NCBI GenBank assembly: GCA_013368375.1 | Contig: JAACJP010000014.1 | Location: 620,001-684,000 of the forward strand | DNA length: 64,000 nt | Origin: Tricholomella constricta | Taxonomy: Eukaryota; Basidiomycota; Agaricomycetes; Agaricales; Lyophyllaceae | Direction: 5' to 3' | In this document: positions 22,551 to 34,409 of the stretch, piece by piece | How positions within the stretch are numbered: position 1 is the first letter of the stretch | How the letters are laid out: every line of letters starts with the position of its first letter | Translations under genes and position numbers: made by a program | Notes under the pieces: generated by a model | Told to the model about the DNA's origin: nothing | Databases searched by the model: none | What the model saw: only the letters and a program-made list of their open reading frames with translations

Positions 22551-25500
22551 CTACTCGTCAAGCTCTTCCTCATCCAGTTCTGGCCATTCCCTCTTCAAGT
22601 CGGCCCTCTTCCTTGCATCCTCTCCTCAAGATTCTTCTTGCAGTTCAGGTGTTAACGTCAACTCCGCTGGGCCTGGGCTAGGGGCAGCAACGGTCGTATC
22701 TGAAATCTCCGGAGACGCGCTACAGAGTCATACTGGATTCGACGAGCTCGAGAAGATCATGCACAGAAGACTGCAAAATAATGATCAGCAAGAGATCGCG
22801 AATGTGAAAAGAGCGACGCACCTCGGGCGAAGCCTCCTGCAAGAAACTCTTCTCGAAACTCTCCGCCTCCTCATACCCCACTGCCTCATCGTAACGTTCA
22901 TCATCGTCGTACCCCTCTTCTTCATCGTATCCCCCTATCCTGTCGTCATCCTTGTCGTCTTCGGCGTCTTCGTGTCCATACTCCTCATAATATCGGTATA
23001 ACCTTTCTTGCTGCCTAACCTCTTCGGCATAATCCACCGTCAACAAGTCATACACGTACACCTACCAACACCAAGTTCGTCAGGGACACAATATAAAGAA
23101 ATCAAACAAAGGACATACCCAATAATCCTTATATTTGACACCGTCCACATACAACGGGCGATGTGCGCCATTCTCACACTCGATCTCTTCTTCGCTCGAC
23201 AATATTTTCGAGAGGTGACTCCGCAGCCTGAAAGATGGGTCGCCGTCAACGCGTTTAAGGCTACCAATGAGGTCTTTGATGCCGAATTTGCGGTAGCCTC
23301 GCTTCGCTTCCCTGCGAGCCGATATCTCGTCAAGTGTATCGGGCTCCTCGTCTGTTGCGTCCTCCTCCTCATGGTACTCATACTCTGGCCGCTCCACCAG
23401 GTTCCCCACGAGCTCCCACAAATCCTCCTCCGTGTACTCCTCCTCCTCGAGCCAATCCACAACAGCAATCCGCCTCGACTCCTGCTCCACCACTCGCGCA
23501 GACTCCAGTCCCGCCGGAGCCCCCACACTCCGGCACACTGCGTCGTCGTCGTCGTCGTCCTCCTCATCGGAGTTGTTATCGAAGAACGACGTCCTCAGGT
23601 AGGCGCAGATCGACTCGGACGTCGCAAGCTTTGGTTCGTAGTCATAGTCGTCGTCTTGTGTGGAGTCTGCGTATTCTTCGGAGTCAACGGAGCAGCCCTC
23701 CCCTTCCTCGTCTTCGCTGAATCCCGCGCCAACGAAGTCGTCCTCGGTGTCATCTGGGAGCGGGATGAGGTGTGCTGGGAAATCGTCCTCGGCGTCCTCA
23801 GGGAGTGGGATAAGGTGTGCTGGGAAATCGTCCTCGGCATCTTTAGGGAGAGGGATGAGGTGTGCTGGGAAGGCATCCTCGGCGTCTTCAGGGAGGGGGA
23901 TGAGATATGCAGGAAAGTCGCCCTCTGTATCATCTGGGAGCGGTGCGAGATATGCCGGGAAGTCATCTTCGGCATCGTCTGGCAGCGGGACGAGGTAAGC
24001 CGGAAAGTCGTCCTCTGTATCATCCGGGAGTGGGACGAGGTAGGCCGGGAAGTCGTCTTCGACGTCCTCAGGAAGGGGGATGAGATATGCCAGGAAGTCC
24101 TGTTCGGCATCGTCAGGGAGCGGGACAAGGTGTGCAGGGAAGTCGTCCTCGGCGTCCTCAGGAAGTGGGACGAGATATGCCGGGAAGTCATCTTCGGCAT
24201 CGTCTGGGAGCGGGACGAGGTAAGCCGGGAAGTCGTCGTCGGAGTCCTCAGGGAGCGAGACGAGGTAAGCCGGGAAGTCGTCCTCTGTATCATCCGGGAG
24301 TGGGACGAGGTAGGCCGGAAAGTCGCCTTCAGCGTCCTCAGGGAGTGGGATGAGGTGTGCCGGGAAATCATCCTCTGTATCTTCTGGAAGCGGGACGAGG
24401 TAGGCCGGGAAGTCGTCATCGGCGTCCTCAGGGAGCGGGATGAGATATTCCGGGAAGTCATCTTCGGCATCGCCAGGGAGCGGGACGAGATGTGCCGGGA
24501 AGTCGTCCTCGGCGTCTTCGGGGAGCGGGACGAGATATGCCGGGAAGTCGTTCTCGGTGTCCTCAGGGAGTGGAATCAGGTGTGCAGGGGTATCTTCCTC
24601 GTTGTCTTCGGGGATAGGCGTGGAAAGGGCGAGACCGAATTCTTCAACCACAACAGAGATCCTCGCCTCCTCTATCTGCACAGGACGCAGCGCGACAATG
24701 ACCCCACGCACCAGGAGCGCAACGCCTACGAACCCCACCACAGCGCACAGGATCGTCCCCCACTCCAGAGGCGCGCTCGCCAAACCCACCCCGACGGCTT
24801 GAAGGAGCGGAAGTGCTACGCAGATGCTAGGGAAGTATGCTCTGAGGGATTGGGGGAGCCTGGATGCATGAGGCGTACATGTGGGTGCGGGTGCGGGTGC
24901 GGGTGAGGGTGTCGTTACAGGAGCGTGCGCCGTGATAACGTCCGCGAGTGCTCGAGGGATCCAGAACGGCTGTGGTGCGGATGTTGGTGCAGGCCTGGAC
25001 AGATTACGATTGCGACCATGACAGCGACTACGGTTATAGCTTCGTGCGCGTCTGACCACGAGTTCTGGAAGGTCTTCCATCGCATGCATAAGGACTGCCG
25101 GTGCCGCCGCCTCACCCCTCCCGCTTGCGCCTGCTACTATTTTTACGCCTTCCTTGACCGCAACCAGGACACTTTCCATCACACCTTCAACCCCAGTCGA
25201 GCGCGAACGCAACCTGGCGACTGTGTTGGCGAACCGCTCCAGCCACGCGCGGAGCAATGAGGCAAGGGTGCGTGCGGAGAAGGCCTTCATGAAAAGGCGG
25301 GCGAGGGTGGCAGTGTAGAGTGCGATGAGGAGGAGCAGATAGGCGGTGCTGTTGCGGAGGACGAGCGAGGGCGTGGGCGGGGTCAGGTCTTCGGCGTCGG
25401 AGCCAGCTGAGGGATCGTCGGGATCGTCATCGGGTGGTCCCCCACCACCACCACCGTCGTCGCTGTTGCCTTTGTTACGATCTCCGCTGCCGTTGCCGCT

Positions 25501-26024
25501 GTTGTTGTTATCGTCACCGTGACTTGGGTTGGGCGAAGGCGCGTCTGGAGGATCCCCGGAGGGCTCGCGTGATGGCGTGTGCGGCGTGAAGACGGGCTTG
25601 TTGCGGATTTGAAGCGCGCCTTGGGAGGGGGGAGGTTAGATCAGGTCAGCGTGGTGAATCTCGAGCAATGGTGGGGATTGCAACACATACCAGCACCGAC
25701 GAGCATTCCACCGACTGCGGCGAGGCTGATCATGATCAGATGGAATGGCTGTGTCTCGACCGCTGCGAAATTGGCGGCGAGTGTTGGGGATGGTGAGGCG
25801 GTGAAGGTTCTTGTCGGAGAAAGGAAGAGCGGAGCAGTCTGGGGCGCTGTCGGAATAAGGGAATAAGGAAGCGCAGGGGAGGCGGAAAAGAAATGAGAGA
25901 GGACGGTGAGAGCAGCGATCACACTCGGAAGCATATCGCTGCGAAGGAAGGGGAGGAACCTGCCTCCAGGAGAGGACGACAGGGTGGTGAAGAGCAATTG
26001 CGTTTCTTGCGTAGTGGCGATCAT
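22551..26024 (-). CDS. Uncharacterised membrane protein with nineteen 15-residue acidic repeats
   Basis: Four exons were assembled. The start is at 26024. A phase-1 intron splits GGMLVGAG|ALQIRNK near 25620-25690. A large exon follows to 23120. A phase-0 intron at about 23062-23119 joins YKDYW to VYVYDLLTVDY. A last intron joins QEASPE to DARKRADLKREWPE near 22610-22830, ending EEELDE. Hydrophobic helices occur at HLIMISLAAVGGMLVGAG, AYLLLLIALYTATLARLF and a longer pair at PSICVALPLLQAVGVG and TILCAVVGFVGVALLV. After the last helix come nineteen repeats of the type PAYLVPLPEDAEDDF (23734-24588), then a very acidic region with EDDDDDD and a charged tail. The family is not recognised. Helices and intron position match the gene at 27571-30567, suggesting paralogues. 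The start and last intron are the least certain points. Confidence 0.7.
23734..24588 (-). repeat. 45-bp coding minisatellite, 19 tandem units
   Basis: Nineteen in-frame 45-bp units encode PA(Y/H)L(V/I)PLP(E/D)D(A/T)EDDF with conservative changes. Every unit keeps length, so the array has been selected for frame. It lies after the last predicted transmembrane helix. The complementary strand also reads open across the array, which is a side effect of the 45-bp period. Confidence 0.95.
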
Positions 26025-27570
26025 CGTTATACAGGTATGTTGAACTCGATCACGAACCCGCCAGGTGTTTATACTGTTCTATTGCGGCTGACATTGGCAT
26101 GGCGTACATGTGGCTGGCACTCGTAAGTTAGGAGCTGCTCAACTTCTCGACGCGCCGAGTCACGTGTACGCGGATGAGGTGCACGCCCCTTAGCTTGCAC
26201 TTTGAAAGCACTGCTTACTTGCAGACTCTATCCTGACAGCGCTTCAGCTGCGCGTTTCCGGACACCACAATGTATCGGTACCCTTCAGACCTCAAGCATC
26301 CAATGGCGTTTACCACATGTGGCATACGGAGGAAGAATCGTTAAGGCGTCGGGGTCCAGCTGACTTGTTTTGGCCTCAAGTTCGCTGCTCAAGGTTTTCA
26401 AGTGAGTCCATCATCAATATGCTCATGGAGTAATGGAAGCATGTCCGTTGTGTAACTTCGTTATCCTGAAAGTCGAACGTTGAATGTTTCTAGTGATTTC
26501 TAGACGCGGCTTCAATCGAACGAAGAGTTCGAATGAGGTCGTGTCATCTTTTTCAAACCGATGTTCTCCAGTAACTTCTGAAGCTCTTCAACTTTTCTTC
26601 TCCGACGTCGCCCGTTTGGTTGGCTCCACTTGTTTGTTTTTCTTGTTCGGGCGGCTCGCCTATGCCAATTTGTCGTTAACTAGCCTGCCTGATCCTCGAG
26701 AGATACACGAGACTGGTCCGTCGTCTGCCTCGGCATCCTTCTGATGTTCAAATACTAGGAGAGAATCTTTCCTGGATCTAGAGGATTTATGCCGCTCGCT
26801 GTCCCTAATCTCGTTACCGTTGCCGATTCGGAAGCAAATTGATTGGCTTCACCGGACCTACGCCGAACACGCACCCTTCGCCGAACATAGACGACTGGAA
26901 AACCGCCTCTGATCTATCTTGCATTTACATCATGCCCGAGACATTTTCTACCGTCGTATGAGTCTTTTATATCATGAAAGGCCACTCGGCCTACAATTCC
27001 ATCGTGGCTACTGTCCTTCGAAGTCTGGATATCGAAGAGGCGCCATGCCCTTCCTAAAGGTTCATACGTGATCTTCTGAAGACTGTCTACTCTTGTCCAG
27101 CCTGATCGGACCTGGTTCAAGGATATCGATATCACACCTCGCCTGATTTTATGACTCTTTTTGAGCCGTTGAAACCGATCGAGCTTCGTTCAACGACGTG
27201 GACAAATACCATTCAACGTCTCGCGCAAGTGGCCACTATGATCAAAGAATCCGGTCGAAATAAGCAGAAATAGTTGTTACAGATAGACGTCTTTACTTAA
27301 GGAACGGATTCTGAGTGATCATGAGAGAGAAAGAGAGATAGAAACAAGTCCAGGAACGAATCAAACATCTAAGTTAATAAAATACAGCTTTCCTTTTACC
27401 CTTCTTCCTCTTTCATAACGACCATAGTGGCGACCTTCCTACAGTCTGCCCAACTTCCTCCAAATCCTCGATTGTATCTGGCCGTTGAGCCGTTGAGCCG
27501 CGGCGACCCACGACCCCGCCGCCGACCTCGGCCTGAGAGGTCCAGGTTCCAAAGAACCACATTCACAATC
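26025..27570. other. Intergenic, no gene recognised
   Basis: Stop-rich in most frames. The segment 26840-27280 reads in broken frames that might be a decayed coding region, but I cannot name it. Confidence 0.4.
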
Positions 27571-30567
27571 TCAAATTCGCGTCGAATCACATCCTATGGC
27601 ATACCGAGGCCATGGCGGTGCATCGAGACTGTGCCCGATCGCGACCGACCGCGACTGGCCCGCGAAGGGCGCATGGTCGGAATCATCGTGCTCCTCGTCC
27701 GAGGGGTAGGTGGCGAACGCCGCGCCCTCCAACTCGGCGTCTTCCGAGTCATGATGATGATGATGATCTCGCGCCCGCTGCCCCTCCAGGCGTCTACACT
27801 TCCTGGCAAGGTTTCGTCTGCGTTTCCGCTCGATGGTTGCCGTGATCTCGTCCTCTGTTCGCACGGCGGGCGGTGGCGGCTCGGCGATGGTGAGCGGCGC
27901 AAAGGCTGACTGCGGCGGCGCCCAGACGCCCGCGAGGGCAGGCGGGGGGCGGAGTGGTTCTGGTGCGGGAGGCAGGCGGGGTACGGGTGTTACTTGAACG
28001 TGTATGTTGTTGGCCCTCGAGTGCATGACGGAATGGGGCGCAGGATACTAGAATATAGATATATAATTAAATGGAAACAACCGTAAACGGGGGAGTCGAC
28101 ATACCTCGCGCATAACCCGTTCAGCCTTCCAGGGTATGGATGATGCGAAACTCACATGACCATCTGTGTTGTTGGCCCTCGAGTGCACAACGGAATGGAA
28201 CTGGGGCGCAGGATACTAGAATAAAAACATATAAGTGAATGGAAACAAGATAAACGGGGGAACATACCTCACATATGACCGGTCCAGCCTTCCCTAGCAT
28301 TGCCGTTCGAATATCTTTGACCAGCGCAACAGCTGACTGCGGCGGCGCCCAGACGCCCGCGAGGGCAGGCGGGGGGCGGAGTGGTTCTGGTGCGGGAGGC
28401 AAGCGGGGTACGGGTGTTACTTGAACGTGTATGTTGTTGGCCCTCGAGTGCATGACGGAATGGGGCGCAGGATACTAGAATATAGATATATAATTAAATG
28501 GAAACAACCGTAAACGGGGGAGTCGACATACCTCGCGCATAACCTTCCAGGGTAGGGGTGGTGCGGAACCCACCTGAACGTGTATGTTGTTAGCCCTCGA
28601 GGGCACGACGGAATGGGGCGCAGGATACTATAATATAGATATATAACGGAATGGAAACAACGTAAACGGGGGAGTCGACATACCTCGCGCATAACCCGTT
28701 CAGCCTTCCAGGGTACAGGTGGTGCGAAACTCACATGACCATGACCATCTGTGTTGTTGGCCCTCGAGTGCCCAACGGAATGGGGTTGGGGCGCAGGATA
28801 CTAGAATATAAGAGATATAAGTGAATGGAAACAATATAAACGGGGGAGTCGACATACCTGACATATGACCGGTCCAGCCTTCCCTAGCATTTCCGTTCGA
28901 ATATCTTCGAGTCTTTGTCGTTGCTCCCTCTCGATGATCTCCTGCCTCTCTTTCTTTCCTGGCCGGTCCTTTGGCTTCGATATCGCTATCGCGAGTGCTC
29001 GATCGGCATTCGAGTTGAGGTTCGGGTTGGGCGCCCAATACCCCAGATTCATGAGGTTTTTATCGAGAGGCGTCGGCGTCGTAGGCGACGTTGCTGGTAC
29101 AGATCGGTCGACAGTTGTGGGGAGAATGCAGGCACTGGAGGCAGCCTTGGGTTCGAAGGGGCTAGCTTCTGGATTGAGCTGCTGCGAAAGGAGTCGGAGC
29201 TCGTCAGCTCCGGGATAGGAAAGTATATTAATCTGGGGACGGACGTACCATGCTCATAGGCTTCTTACCCAACGCTACCTCGGCCCTCCTCTCGTCCGAG
29301 TCATCTTCCTCCTGTGTGTGGTCGTGGTCGTGGTCGTCGACGAGAGTAATACTGGTGTGCGGCACCTTGGGCGCGTCTTCTGGCTTGATCCGGACTACAT
29401 TCGAACCCTGCCTCTGATCATGATCGCCCAGGAGAGCCCATCCCACCAGACTCAGAAAGAGTATAAGAGCCGCTGCTACTGCCGTCATCATAGCCGTACG
29501 ACGGACCACTGCCGCATTCGCTGATACATATGTCGTAGCTGTAGCTATCATCGTCACCGTCGTCTCTGCCACTGTTGTTGTCCTTGTCGCGGTCATCTTT
29601 ACGGTCCACCGCCTATTCGACGCGCATGCATCAAGGAAAAGCAAAGAAAAGGGCATCGTCGAAATATCAGCGCGCACGACGACAGGAACGACCAGCTTCA
29701 GGAGCATATCACGCGCGACCCGGCGGATGTTGCCAATAACCGAGGATGCAGACGCACGGATCCAAGACAAAGTTCGAGAACCCTTGTAGCGGTCGCGTGT
29801 GCTGTTGACCCTGAAGAGAGGGAGTGCGCGTACACGTTCATATACGGCTTTAAAGAGGCGGAATGTCAAAAAGAGATCTTGAGGCCTCGCGAGAGCCCTC
29901 ACAGTCCTGTAGAGCATCCTTGTGAATGGAGCTGCGCGCTCTGGGGCTACCTGCGTGAAGACGAAGGCGGCAGCAGTACCATACAAAAGGGTGAGGAGGA
30001 CGGCGAGGATGAATGAGGAGGATACTGGGAGCTGGCGTGAGGCGGGGGCTCGGGCACCGCTGTTTTTCGCACCGTTGCCGGTCTTACGGTTACCGCCGCC
30101 GCCGTCATCGCCGTCTTCGCGGAGAGGTTGGAAGTTTCCCTGGCTCAGATACGTAGTATGACTTGGTTTTCCTGAGAAAGTGATCCTGCCTAAAGAGGAT
30201 AGCGAATGGAATTTGGTGGTGTCAGCCACAGCGGAAAGGAACGTAAACGAAATGATTTTAACGCACCAGCGATGAGAATCAGCAGAGTCAGACCGCCAGC
30301 CAATTGACCGAAGACGACGACGCTAGAATCGCATTGAGAGATAAGAAGTGGGACCGTACGCGACGGTGGAGACTCGACCGTGCGCGTTGCCTGGGAAGGT
30401 GGGAGCCCGTTCAAGAAGACAAGAGAGGAATAGGGCTCGGGAGTGGTGGGGGTAGAGGTTCCAACATAGTGTTGGTAGATAAACGTAACGAGGATGCAGA
30501 TCATGTCGTTTCCGAATTCATAGATGCCAGAATCATGACCGGGAGGTTTGGTGATAGTGGAAGACAT
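27571..30567 (-). CDS. Uncharacterised membrane protein with tandemly duplicated exons
   Basis: The start is taken at 30567. A phase-1 intron splits LTLLILIAG|RITFSGK near 30188-30265. The next exon carries a Gly/Asn/Ser linker and helix SSFILAVLLTLLYGTAAAFVF, a charged segment, and a second membrane region AMMTAVAAALILFLSLVGWALL. It ends in a His/Asp-rich tail (DDHDHDHTQEEDD). After an intron (about 29163-29254) comes the exon ending GKAGPVICQ (28858). Five further exons all begin YPAP: 28684-28800, 28532-28627, 28268-28474, 28105-28215 and 27571-28047. They are separated by nearly identical 52-57 nt phase-0 introns. The last exon has ERKRRRNLARKCRR and a His5 run before the stop. The family is not recognised. 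The first exons and helix layout resemble the gene at 22551-26024. A later stop after a further C-terminal exon is possible. Confidence 0.68.
28048..28857 (-). repeat. Tandem exon-intron cassettes
   Basis: Introns at 28801-28857, 28628-28683, 28475-28531, 28216-28267 and 28048-28104 and the exons between them are near copies. The introns at 28475-28531 and 28048-28104 are identical base for base. The shared exon core is YPAPxxHSVxxSRANN, ending WKAERVMRE, WKVMRE or GKAGPVICE. All junctions are phase 0, so any cassette can be gained, lost or skipped without breaking frame. Confidence 0.88.
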
Positions 30568-31016
30568 GAGCTATATCAATTCGTAGATATTGGTTAGAAT
30601 AAGATTAAAAAGGCGGCGGCGAGCAAATGTTGGCTTTTATACACAAGCGGTGCGGCGAACCTCTGATTTGGTTTCACTGAGAGGCGAATGTCACCCTCCG
30701 TTGCTCACAGCGCTCACAAGTGGTCGGTCGGAATTCCATTTGCTCGATTACGCTAGATTTGAGTCTCGGCGAACAGTTTTTCGAATGCAAAGCCTGTGCA
30801 ATGCAACTGGCAACGGGAGGAACAAGTTTGGGATCTGCAGAAAATGGGCCACGCGTTCTTTGGTGTTGTTTGTTTTTGCTATGAGGCCTTCACGTGTACG
30901 GCGCGTCGCGAATTCCGGTCCTCAATCCTGCACTCACACAACGGCTGGTACCTCCTAGTTTCAACTACACAAACTTACACTTCATTAAGATATAAATCAA
31001 GGTACAACCAGAGCAT
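30568..31016. other. Intergenic spacer
   Basis: Lies between the start of the membrane-protein gene to the left and the stop of the kelch gene to the right, both on the minus strand. It should contain the promoter of the former; no clear element is visible. Confidence 0.5.
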
Positions 31017-34000
31017 TCATCGTCGATTTCTGCTCTGCCCGCTAGCCGCTGGACTTATCGGTCCCGCAGCTGCTCCACGCCTCATCTCTTCCTCATCCAA
31101 ACCAGCCTCCTGCAAAATCTTCTCTACCTCCTCCAAAATCGGTTTATACGCGGCTACGAGAGTTAACAATAAGGATAAGGGTGGTCACAAGAACAAAGGA
31201 CAACACGAACCATATCGCTCCTCCGCAAGTGCAAACCCATCCCGACGAAGTTGTTTCCCCCGGTTATCACTCGTGCTGACCGCCTTCTGTGACCAGTGTT
31301 CTCCTTATAAGCTGTGAATCAGCAACTAAACCTTCTTTATGAAATAAAGCAACTCACTCGAGCGCGCGTAAAACATCGCGAGCGTCTCCCCTGGTAGGGG
31401 CGTATTGATAATATCCTCTGCAGAGCGCGTGGCGTCCTTCGCGACACCCATGAAGGCAGTTGCCTTTATCCTCAAATCGTCCTGTACATGACAGGCGTTA
31501 GTACAGCACAGGCATAAAGAAGGAACGGTAGGCCACCTTCTCCGCCTGTGTCCGTTCAACTTGAACCTCGAGCTTTTCCTCCTCTGCCTCATCAGCATCT
31601 ACCATTGTCTCCTCCTCCGACCCTTCGCCGCCATCTTCACCGGCCACCGTTTCCTCTACGCCATCCTCATCATCTTCGTCTTCGTCCTCATCCTCCTCGT
31701 CATCATCATCATCACTACTACTCTCGTCCCCATCCGCAATAACCACTCCACTCTCCTTCAGACACACATACCGCTCCATCTTGTCCAGCTGTAGCGAGTA
31801 AAAGTCGTCAAGCGTATACTCCCGTGAGCCCTTCTCGTATATCCCACCATATCTACATGATCACAATACAAATCAGCAGAGAACACGAAGACAGATAGGG
31901 TTGTGTACATATAAAGAGTATTGCGGAGCACCGCAAGCATGGTGTTGTACCGTGGCAGCGGGACTGTGAGGTTCGGATCATCCGGGTCGATCTCAGGGTC
32001 AGGCTCTGGTTCAGCTTGACTTTTCAGGTTGCCACCTTTCCCCGGCACTGGAATTGTCGGCTCATCCTGACCATCCGATGAGCTATCCACGTACAAGTAC
32101 GAAATCGAGAGAAACCAATGAACGCACCTCATTGTCGTGTGCGTTTTCCTCACCATCACTCACATCCTCATTTTCATTTGGATTATAGTTCGGCGCTGGC
32201 GCAACAGCTTTCTTCTTCCTCCCCCCACCACCCTTCTTCTTCGGCCGCTTGAGCACCAATGACAGCCATCGTCCCTTGCCCGGAATCTGATACCCATATC
32301 TCCGTTGTGCATCAGGCTTCGCGCTGTGTTAATAAAGCGACAAAATCATCCATCACTCACAGATCGTTCCAGAACACACTCTCCAGCGTCTCTTCGTGCC
32401 GGTCCTCATCTGTGACGCCCCCGAACAGGATCCCCGTGCTTTTGGCGGACCAAAGCGTCATGGTGCAGCCTGAGCGGGTGGAAGGCGCATACGACGGGCG
32501 TTTACGGCGCTCCCATTTCACGGTGAGCATGTCTCCTGCAGCCTTTGATTTGGAAGTGGATGTGGATGTGAATGTGGATGTGGATTCGGAGGTGGTAGCG
32601 ATGGACATGCTAAATGATGCAAAAACAAGACGGATTATCAGCGAGCGCAAGGTGGATGCGGGGGGGGGGGGGGGAAGGTAGATGCGGACTTTAGAAACCA
32701 GGTGTCCTCGAGCATGACGCCGACGGGACGTTTTCCTTTCGCGTACTCTTTGCAGTATCCCCCTGCATCCCCTCTGGAATAAGTGCCTGAGGAGAAAAAT
32801 GATGAACGTGCTACAAATCACCGTATAAGAGGATTCCATCTGGACTCGAGAGGAAGGAGAACCCGCTGCGTGGGCTATCCGACACACTTCCAGGTCAGGC
32901 AGGGTATCCTCAAATGATCGGATGATGAGTGAAGACGCACGATGGCCGTGGGTCCGTTTCTCGTAGTTCGATCTGGCGCCACTTGTACTCCTGCGTATCG
33001 AACACCCATAAGTCATTTAGATAGCGTGCTGAAGGCCGTTGTTGGTCATTTATGGGACAGTAACGACGATATGGACGTACTGGTGATGCCTGGATCGTAG
33101 AATCCGCCAAAGAGCACGATGTAATGCTTGAAAACAGCCATCCTGTACGTGAGGGGTAAGATAACACGGAACGAACGCAAGATTTCGAGAAAATGGAGCT
33201 TGCCGATGGCCGGACCGAGCACTCGGGCGTATTTTGGTGTCGATACGATCCCAGGAGTGCGTCGTGATGTCAAAGACCCAGAAGTCACGGTAGTGGTGGA
33301 ATGTGTTCTGGTGCAGAGAGGAGAACTCGCCGCCTGAATACAACACAGTCATAGCTCAGGACGTGTTCGGTTCGGCATTGCGATACCTGTGATGCCAGTG
33401 TGATGGAACGCACGCACCGAAGAGAAAGATTTTGCCACCACCGGCGGGTGTGGCGATCACTGCATGTGCGGAACGCGGGCCTGGGCAGGTTGGGGACACA
33501 AACTTGCGCCATTCATCCTGAACGAAAACCTCGTTAGACATGGATAGTATTAGGGCGCCTTTAAACGTACCTTATCTGGAGAGTACCTAAAGACGTCGTT
33601 GTAGAAATACTATGTGATACTGGCAGTAAGCTTTTGGATCGAGGACTATATATAATGAATGACATACCGCCTTGCCGTCGTCGCTGAAGAACTCCCCACC
33701 GATACACCAGAGATGGTTTCCACCAGGGCATGCCGTCAACGTCGCATTTGCGCGCCTGCTGGGAGGCCCTTCAACCAATTCTTCCGTCACCGTGTGCGCT
33801 TCCTCCCATTCTCTCCGCATCTACTATCCACATAAAGATATCAGTACACCAATCGCCATCGCGCATTCGCTCAACAAGTGCAAGTGCGGGATTGGGATGG
33901 GAAGCACCTTCTCGAGTATGCCTTCGAGATCTTCATCGTCATCGTCCTCTGCCTTACCGTTCGCGTTGCTGCCCTTTCCCTTGGACTTCTTAACTGTTTT

Positions 34001-34090
34001 CTGCTCCTTGCGCTCGACTTTTTGAGCAGCTTTTGCTTTTTTGACGGCTTTGGCAGTGGATTTGGAGGCTGCTGCCTTCTTCTTTGCCAT
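31017..34090 (-). CDS. Kelch-repeat protein, KEL3/KLHDC4 family
   Basis: The start MAKKKAAASKSTAKAV at 34090 is the lysine-rich N-terminus of the family, followed by an acidic EDDDDEDLEGILEK and the start of a kelch propeller. Kelch units are recognised at HLWCIGGEFFS, KIFLFGGEFSSL, YIVLFGGFYDPG and the later STGILFGGVTDEDR, each with the adjoining aromatic/acid pattern (YRDFWVFD, LNDLWVFD, SVFWND). A Lys/Gly-rich KKKGGGGRKKKA stretch and a long acidic segment (DEDEDEDDEDG) follow, then a helical C-terminus (PILEEVEKILQEAGLDEEE) ending at 31017. There are at least ten short introns; one includes a run of 15 C on the coding strand (32660-32674). Yeast Kel3 is a cytoplasmic protein of poorly known role. 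Length and order match, and I see no damage. Confidence 0.88.
32660..32674. repeat. Homopolymer run of 15 G
   Basis: Uninterrupted G run on the plus strand, inside an intron of the kelch gene. Its length is likely to be unstable and prone to sequencing error. Confidence 0.9.
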
Positions 34091-34409
34091 ACGCTAAGTT
34101 GCAAGAAGTAGGATATAATAGATCTGGGGAAACGAGCACCTACATAGATCATCGACGGAACGGCGTTTACCGACGGATAAGATTAGATTCACACTGTGAC
34201 GACGACCACGTATTTCTCTCCAACTCCTCGGGATTCACCATTTCTCCTCTGATTTCCTCCTGTATTGCTTACTCGTACGTTGTTCCCTTGGTGCTAGTTA
34301 CTTACTCGTCAATTGTTCCCCTTGGTGTTGATTTTTGACTCCTCACCGAAGACATGGTCTGCATTTGCAATGCTTTCAGATTATCTATCAAAGAAATAAT
34401 TAACTGATC
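34091..34409. other. Divergent spacer between kelch and F-box genes
   Basis: About 320 bp between two divergently transcribed start codons; must carry both promoters. No clear TATA box was identified. Confidence 0.5.

Noticed and set aside
22516..23001. Plus-strand gene with hydrophobic C-terminus (MAPIFIVSDY...)
   Set aside because: Antisense to the acidic C-terminal exons of the repeat protein; the hydrophobic run is the complement of acidic codons.
23734..24588. CRISPR-like array
   Set aside because: The repeats are contiguous, without spacers, and code for protein in a eukaryotic gene.
23008..24906. 632-codon plus-strand frame and other long frames across the 45-bp repeats
   Set aside because: A 45-bp period keeps several frames open on both strands. 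Only the minus frame continues into helices and consistent splice sites on both sides.
26838..27280. Possible decayed coding region
   Set aside because: Broken readable stretches on the plus strand, but no family could be recognised, so it is not called.
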